64,000 nt of DNA from an uncultured Lachnoclostridium sp. (GTDB taxonomy: Bacteria > Bacillota > Clostridia > Lachnospirales > Lachnospiraceae): positions 60,743 through 124,742 of the forward strand of contig CAMMSL010000005.1 in the NCBI GenBank assembly GCA_946499505.1, read 5' to 3'. How positions within the stretch are numbered: position 1 is the stretch's first letter; each line of letters opens with the position of its first letter. The notes below the pieces were generated by a model. That model did not search any database. It worked only from the letters and a program-made list of their open reading frames with translations, and was not told the DNA's origin. Shown in pieces: positions 61,128 through 64,000 of this stretch. Made by a program: the position numbers and the translations under genes.

Positions 61128-62633
61128 GTGAGTTCAATCAACTCAGATGAGATTATCTCTATTCTCCGAGAAGAGATAGAGAATTTTGATACAATGAGCA
61201 AAGACAGTGAAGTCGGAACTGTCGTCTCAGTAGGTGACGGGATTGCTACGATCTATGGGATCGACCACGCCATGTACGGAGAGATCATCACATTCGAGAC
61301 CGGGCTTAAGGGAATGGTCCAGGATATCCGCAAAGATGAGATCGGATGTATCCTTTTCGGAAGTGATACGGAGATCCGTGAGGGCACGAAAGTATCCCGC
61401 ACAGGGAAAAAAGCCGGCGTACCTGTCGGTGAAGCATATATAGGAAGAGTCGTCAATGCACTCGGCGAGGCAATTGACGGACGGGGCGAGATCAAAGCAG
61501 ATGATTACCGCCCGATCGAGCAGGAGGCTCCGGGAATTATTGACAGAAAGTCTGTCAGTGTTCCGATGGAGACCGGAATCCTGTCTATCGACGCGATGTT
61601 TCCGATCGGCCGTGGGCAGCGTGAGCTGATCATAGGAGACCGTCAGACAGGAAAGACATCTATTGCGATGGACACGATTCTGAACCAGAAAGGAAAAGAT
61701 GTGATCTGTGTCTATGTTGCGATCGGACAGAAAGCGTCTACGGTGGCAAAGGTAGTAAATACGCTGAAGACACACGGAGCTATGGATTATACGATCGTGG
61801 TATCCTCCACGGCAAGCGACTGTGCGCCGCTGCAGTATATTGCTCCTTATGCAGGGACATCGATGGCAGAATACTTTATGTATCAGGGCAAAGACGTATT
61901 GATCGTATACGACGATCTGTCCAAACATGCGGTTGCATACCGTGCGCTGTCTCTTCTTCTGGGACGTTCTCCGGGACGTGAGGCATATCCGGGAGATGTA
62001 TTCTATCTTCACTCAAGACTGCTGGAGCGCTCCAGCCGTTTGAGCGATGAGAAAGGCGGCGGTTCTATTACGGCGCTGCCGATCATTGAAACACAGGCGG
62101 GAGATGTATCCGCTTATATTCCGACCAATGTAATTTCTATTACTGACGGCCAGATATTCCTGGAGAGCGGTCTTTTCGCATCAGGTATGAGACCGGCGGT
62201 CAATGTAGGTCTTTCCGTATCCCGTGTGGGTGGTGCGGCCCAGACAAAAGCCATGAAGAAGGCATCCGGAAGTATCCGTATCGATCTGGCGCAGTACAGA
62301 GAGATGGAAGTGTTTACGCAGTTCAGCTCTGATCTGGATGCTGCAACGAAAGAACAGCTTGAATACGGAAGCGGTCTGATGGAGCTGTTAAAACAGCCGC
62401 TGTATCATCCGCTGTCCCTGCATGAGAAAGTCATTACTCTCTGTGCAGCAACACATAAAGTACTCCTGGGAATCGATAAAAAGGAGATCAAGCAGTTCCA
62501 GTCAGATATGCTCACATATTTTGATACTGCACATCCGGAGATCGGACAGGAGATCGAAGAAAAGAAAGTGCTGTCTGACGAGCTGATCGAAAAGATCGTG
62601 GAGACTGCAAAGGAATTCAAGAAGAGCAGGTGA
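61128..62633 (+). CDS. atpA: ATP synthase F1 subunit alpha
   Basis: 501 residues. Non-catalytic nucleotide-binding subunit. P-loop [15 protein letters not shown] near residues 170-184, and LLRRPPGREA-like [20 protein letters not shown]. Start GTG 61128 ([17 protein letters not shown]) is 8 bases after TGGAGG; GTG 61119 overlaps that site. Confidence 0.97.
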   Translation: MSSINSDEIISILREEIENFDTMSKDSEVGTVVSVGDGIATIYGIDHAMYGEIITFETGLKGMVQDIRKDEIGCILFGSDTEIREGTKVSRTGKKAGVPVGEAYIGRVVNALGEAIDGRGEIKADDYRPIEQEAPGIIDRKSVSVPMETGILSIDAMFPIGRGQRELIIGDRQTGKTSIAMDTILNQKGKDVICVYVAIGQKASTVAKVVNTLKTHGAMDYTIVVSSTASDCAPLQYIAPYAGTSMAEYFMYQGKDVLIVYDDLSKHAVAYRALSLLLGRSPGREAYPGDVFYLHSRLLERSSRLSDEKGGGSITALPIIETQAGDVSAYIPTNVISITDGQIFLESGLFASGMRPAVNVGLSVSRVGGAAQTKAMKKASGSIRIDLAQYREMEVFTQFSSDLDAATKEQLEYGSGLMELLKQPLYHPLSLHEKVITLCAATHKVLLGIDKKEIKQFQSDMLTYFDTAHPEIGQEIEEKKVLSDELIEKIVETAKEFKKSR

Positions 62634-62637
62634 TAAC

Positions 62638-63522
62638 ATGCCAAATATCAGAGAGATACAGAGCCGTATCAACAGTGTCAAAGACACGATGAAGATTACA
62701 AATGCAATGTATATGATCTCCTCTTCCAAGATGACGCAGGCAAAGAAAAAGCTGGCGGATACAGAGCCGTACTTTTATGCACTGCAGGGTGAGATTTCAA
62801 GGATCTTAAGGCATCTGCCGGAACTTGAACATAATTATTTCATGCAGAGAGAGGAAATTCCTCCGGAAGAACGTAAGATTGGCTCCATCGTGGTCACTGC
62901 CGACAAAGGACTGGCAGGAGCATATAACCACAATATTGTCAAGCTGGAAGAAGAGATCCTGGCAAAGCCGGGAATCCATAAACTGTTCATTGTGGGAGAA
63001 CTGGGACGTCATTACTTTGCAAAACGCGGCGTGGAGATAGATACAAATTTCCAGTATACTGTACAGAAGCCGACAATGCACCGCGCGAGAGATATTTCCG
63101 GAGTGCTGTTGGAGCAGTTTGAAAAGGGAGAACTGGACGAAATCTATATTGTGTATACCCGAATGGAGAATTCTGTCCAGTCAGATGCGGAAGTGATGAA
63201 ACTTCTGCCGCTTGAGAGAAGCTCGTTCAATGAGATGAAGATGCCTCTTAATGTACACCGTGAATCAATCGAGCTGTATCCGTCCGCGGAGGCTGTGATG
63301 GACAGTATTGTGCCGAACTACGTGACCGGTATGATATACGGATGCCTTGTAGAGGCCTATGCAAGCGAACACAATGCCCGTATGATGGCGATGAAATCGG
63401 CAACGGACAGTGCGCAGGATCTGATCCATGATCTGTCTATCTCGTACAACAGGGCACGACAAGCGGCGATCACACAGGAGATCACTGAAGTCTGCGCAGG
63501 TGCAAGGGCGCAGCAGAAGTAG
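62638..63522 (+). CDS. atpG: ATP synthase F1 subunit gamma
   Basis: 294 residues. Central rotating shaft. N-terminal helix NIREIQSRINSVKDTMKITN, the ADKGLAGAYNHNI motif, and C-terminal MKSATDSAQDLIHDLSISYN and RARQAAITQEITEV helix. Starts 4 bases after atpA. Confidence 0.97.
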   Translation: MPNIREIQSRINSVKDTMKITNAMYMISSSKMTQAKKKLADTEPYFYALQGEISRILRHLPELEHNYFMQREEIPPEERKIGSIVVTADKGLAGAYNHNIVKLEEEILAKPGIHKLFIVGELGRHYFAKRGVEIDTNFQYTVQKPTMHRARDISGVLLEQFEKGELDEIYIVYTRMENSVQSDAEVMKLLPLERSSFNEMKMPLNVHRESIELYPSAEAVMDSIVPNYVTGMIYGCLVEAYASEHNARMMAMKSATDSAQDLIHDLSISYNRARQAAITQEITEVCAGARAQQK

Positions 63523-63555
63523 AAGGATACTTTTGAAAAGAAAGTGAGAATGATT

Positions 63556-64000
63556 ATGAATAAAGGAAGAATCACACAGGTCATGGGACCTGTAGTTGAC
63601 GTAGTATTTGAAGACGGCGAACTTCCCTTTATCAAAGATGCGCTTGAAGTCGATAATAACGGTAAAAAATGCATCATGGAAGTTGCCCAGCACCTTGGAA
63701 ACAATGAGGTGCGCTGTCTGATGCTGGCGGCGAGCGAGGGACTTCACAAAGATATGGAAGTTACAGCCACAGGAGACGGCATTAAAGTACCGGTCGGAGA
63801 GAAAACGCTGGGGAGACTCTTTAATGTTCTCGGCGAGACGATCGATGACGGAGATGCCATTGAAGATTCTGAAAAATGGGTGATCCACAGAGATCCGCCG
63901 TCATTTGAGGATCAGAGCCCGGTCGTTGAGATCCTGGAGACAGGAATCAAGGTCATCGTTCTTCTGGCACCATATGCGAAAGGCGGTAAGATCGGACTCT
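63556..64000 (+). CDS. atpD: ATP synthase F1 subunit beta (partial)
   Basis: 148 N-terminal codons of the catalytic subunit, starting MNKGRITQVMGPVVDVVF at ATG 63556 (ATG 63550 is an alternative). GRLFNVLGETIDDGD and ETGIKVIVLLAPYAKGGKIGL are visible; the P-loop lies just beyond the window edge. The KVIDLLAP motif reads KVIVLLAP here: residue 135 is Val (GTT) where the family has Asp. Confidence 0.97.
   Translation, partial: MNKGRITQVMGPVVDVVFEDGELPFIKDALEVDNNGKKCIMEVAQHLGNNEVRCLMLAASEGLHKDMEVTATGDGIKVPVGEKTLGRLFNVLGETIDDGDAIEDSEKWVIHRDPPSFEDQSPVVEILETGIKVIVLLAPYAKGGKIGL

Noticed and set aside
1-64000. CRISPR array, prophage or integrative element
   Set aside because: No regularly spaced repeats, integrase, phage structural or conjugation genes were seen on either strand.

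Overview
The window looks like chromosome from an anaerobic, amino-acid-fermenting Clostridia member, most likely Lachnospiraceae. The reasons are a D-proline reductase locus, a glycyl-radical hydroxyproline dehydratase, B12-dependent diol dehydratase, a TPP riboswitch with an ECF thiamine S-component, Gram-positive two-component/ABC modules, strong AGGAGG Shine-Dalgarno sites with frequent GTG and TTG starts, and both V-type and F-type ATPases. Species cannot be fixed from the sequence alone.

Layout. 1-7407 (minus): V-type ATPase operon H-C-I-K-F-E-A-B, running off the left edge. 7.5-17.3 kb: housekeeping and sensing genes (trmB, a small Cys-rich ORF coupled to a thioredoxin, tRNA-Lys, a small di-heme-like membrane protein, a D-hydroxyacid dehydrogenase, an AraC regulator facing a 59-residue ORF, TPP riboswitch and thiT, an SRAP protein, a two-component system, a MATE pump). 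17.3-20.5 kb: a decayed HTH-Uma2 gene, a membrane MutS-like ATPase and a LysR regulator. 20.8-38.9 kb (plus): a long proline/hydroxyproline catabolic region. 39.0-44.5 kb (minus): coenzyme-B12 diol dehydratase, its reactivase and a cobalamin adenosyltransferase. 44.8-58.5 kb: M20 amidohydrolase, second MATE pump, Maf, an Rpn-like nuclease, a YgjP-type metalloprotease, a two-component/ABC module, polysaccharide deacetylase and two membrane proteins. 58.8-64.0 kb (plus): F-type ATP synthase operon atpBEFHAG and partial atpD, running off the right edge.

How the centre works together. Trans-4-hydroxy-L-proline would be dehydrated by HypD (activated by its radical-SAM partner) to pyrroline-5-carboxylate, reduced by ProC to L-proline, racemised to D-proline, and reductively opened by PrdA/PrdB, with PrdC as electron donor, to 5-aminovalerate. 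An amino-acid ABC transporter and an EamA carrier lie in the same stretch. A class III aminotransferase, a glutamate dehydrogenase and an iron alcohol dehydrogenase could carry 5-aminovalerate on to 5-hydroxyvalerate; that step is inference.

The most unusual features are a proline racemase fused in one reading frame to a C-terminal TetR-like regulator, a PrdB with cysteine where the studied enzyme has selenocysteine, a PduD with a microcompartment-targeting-like N terminus but no shell genes in view, and two anomalies in the F-ATPase operon (atpB apparently starting at ACG, and a conserved Asp of the beta subunit replaced by Val). I saw no CRISPR array, prophage, intact insertion sequence or rRNA.
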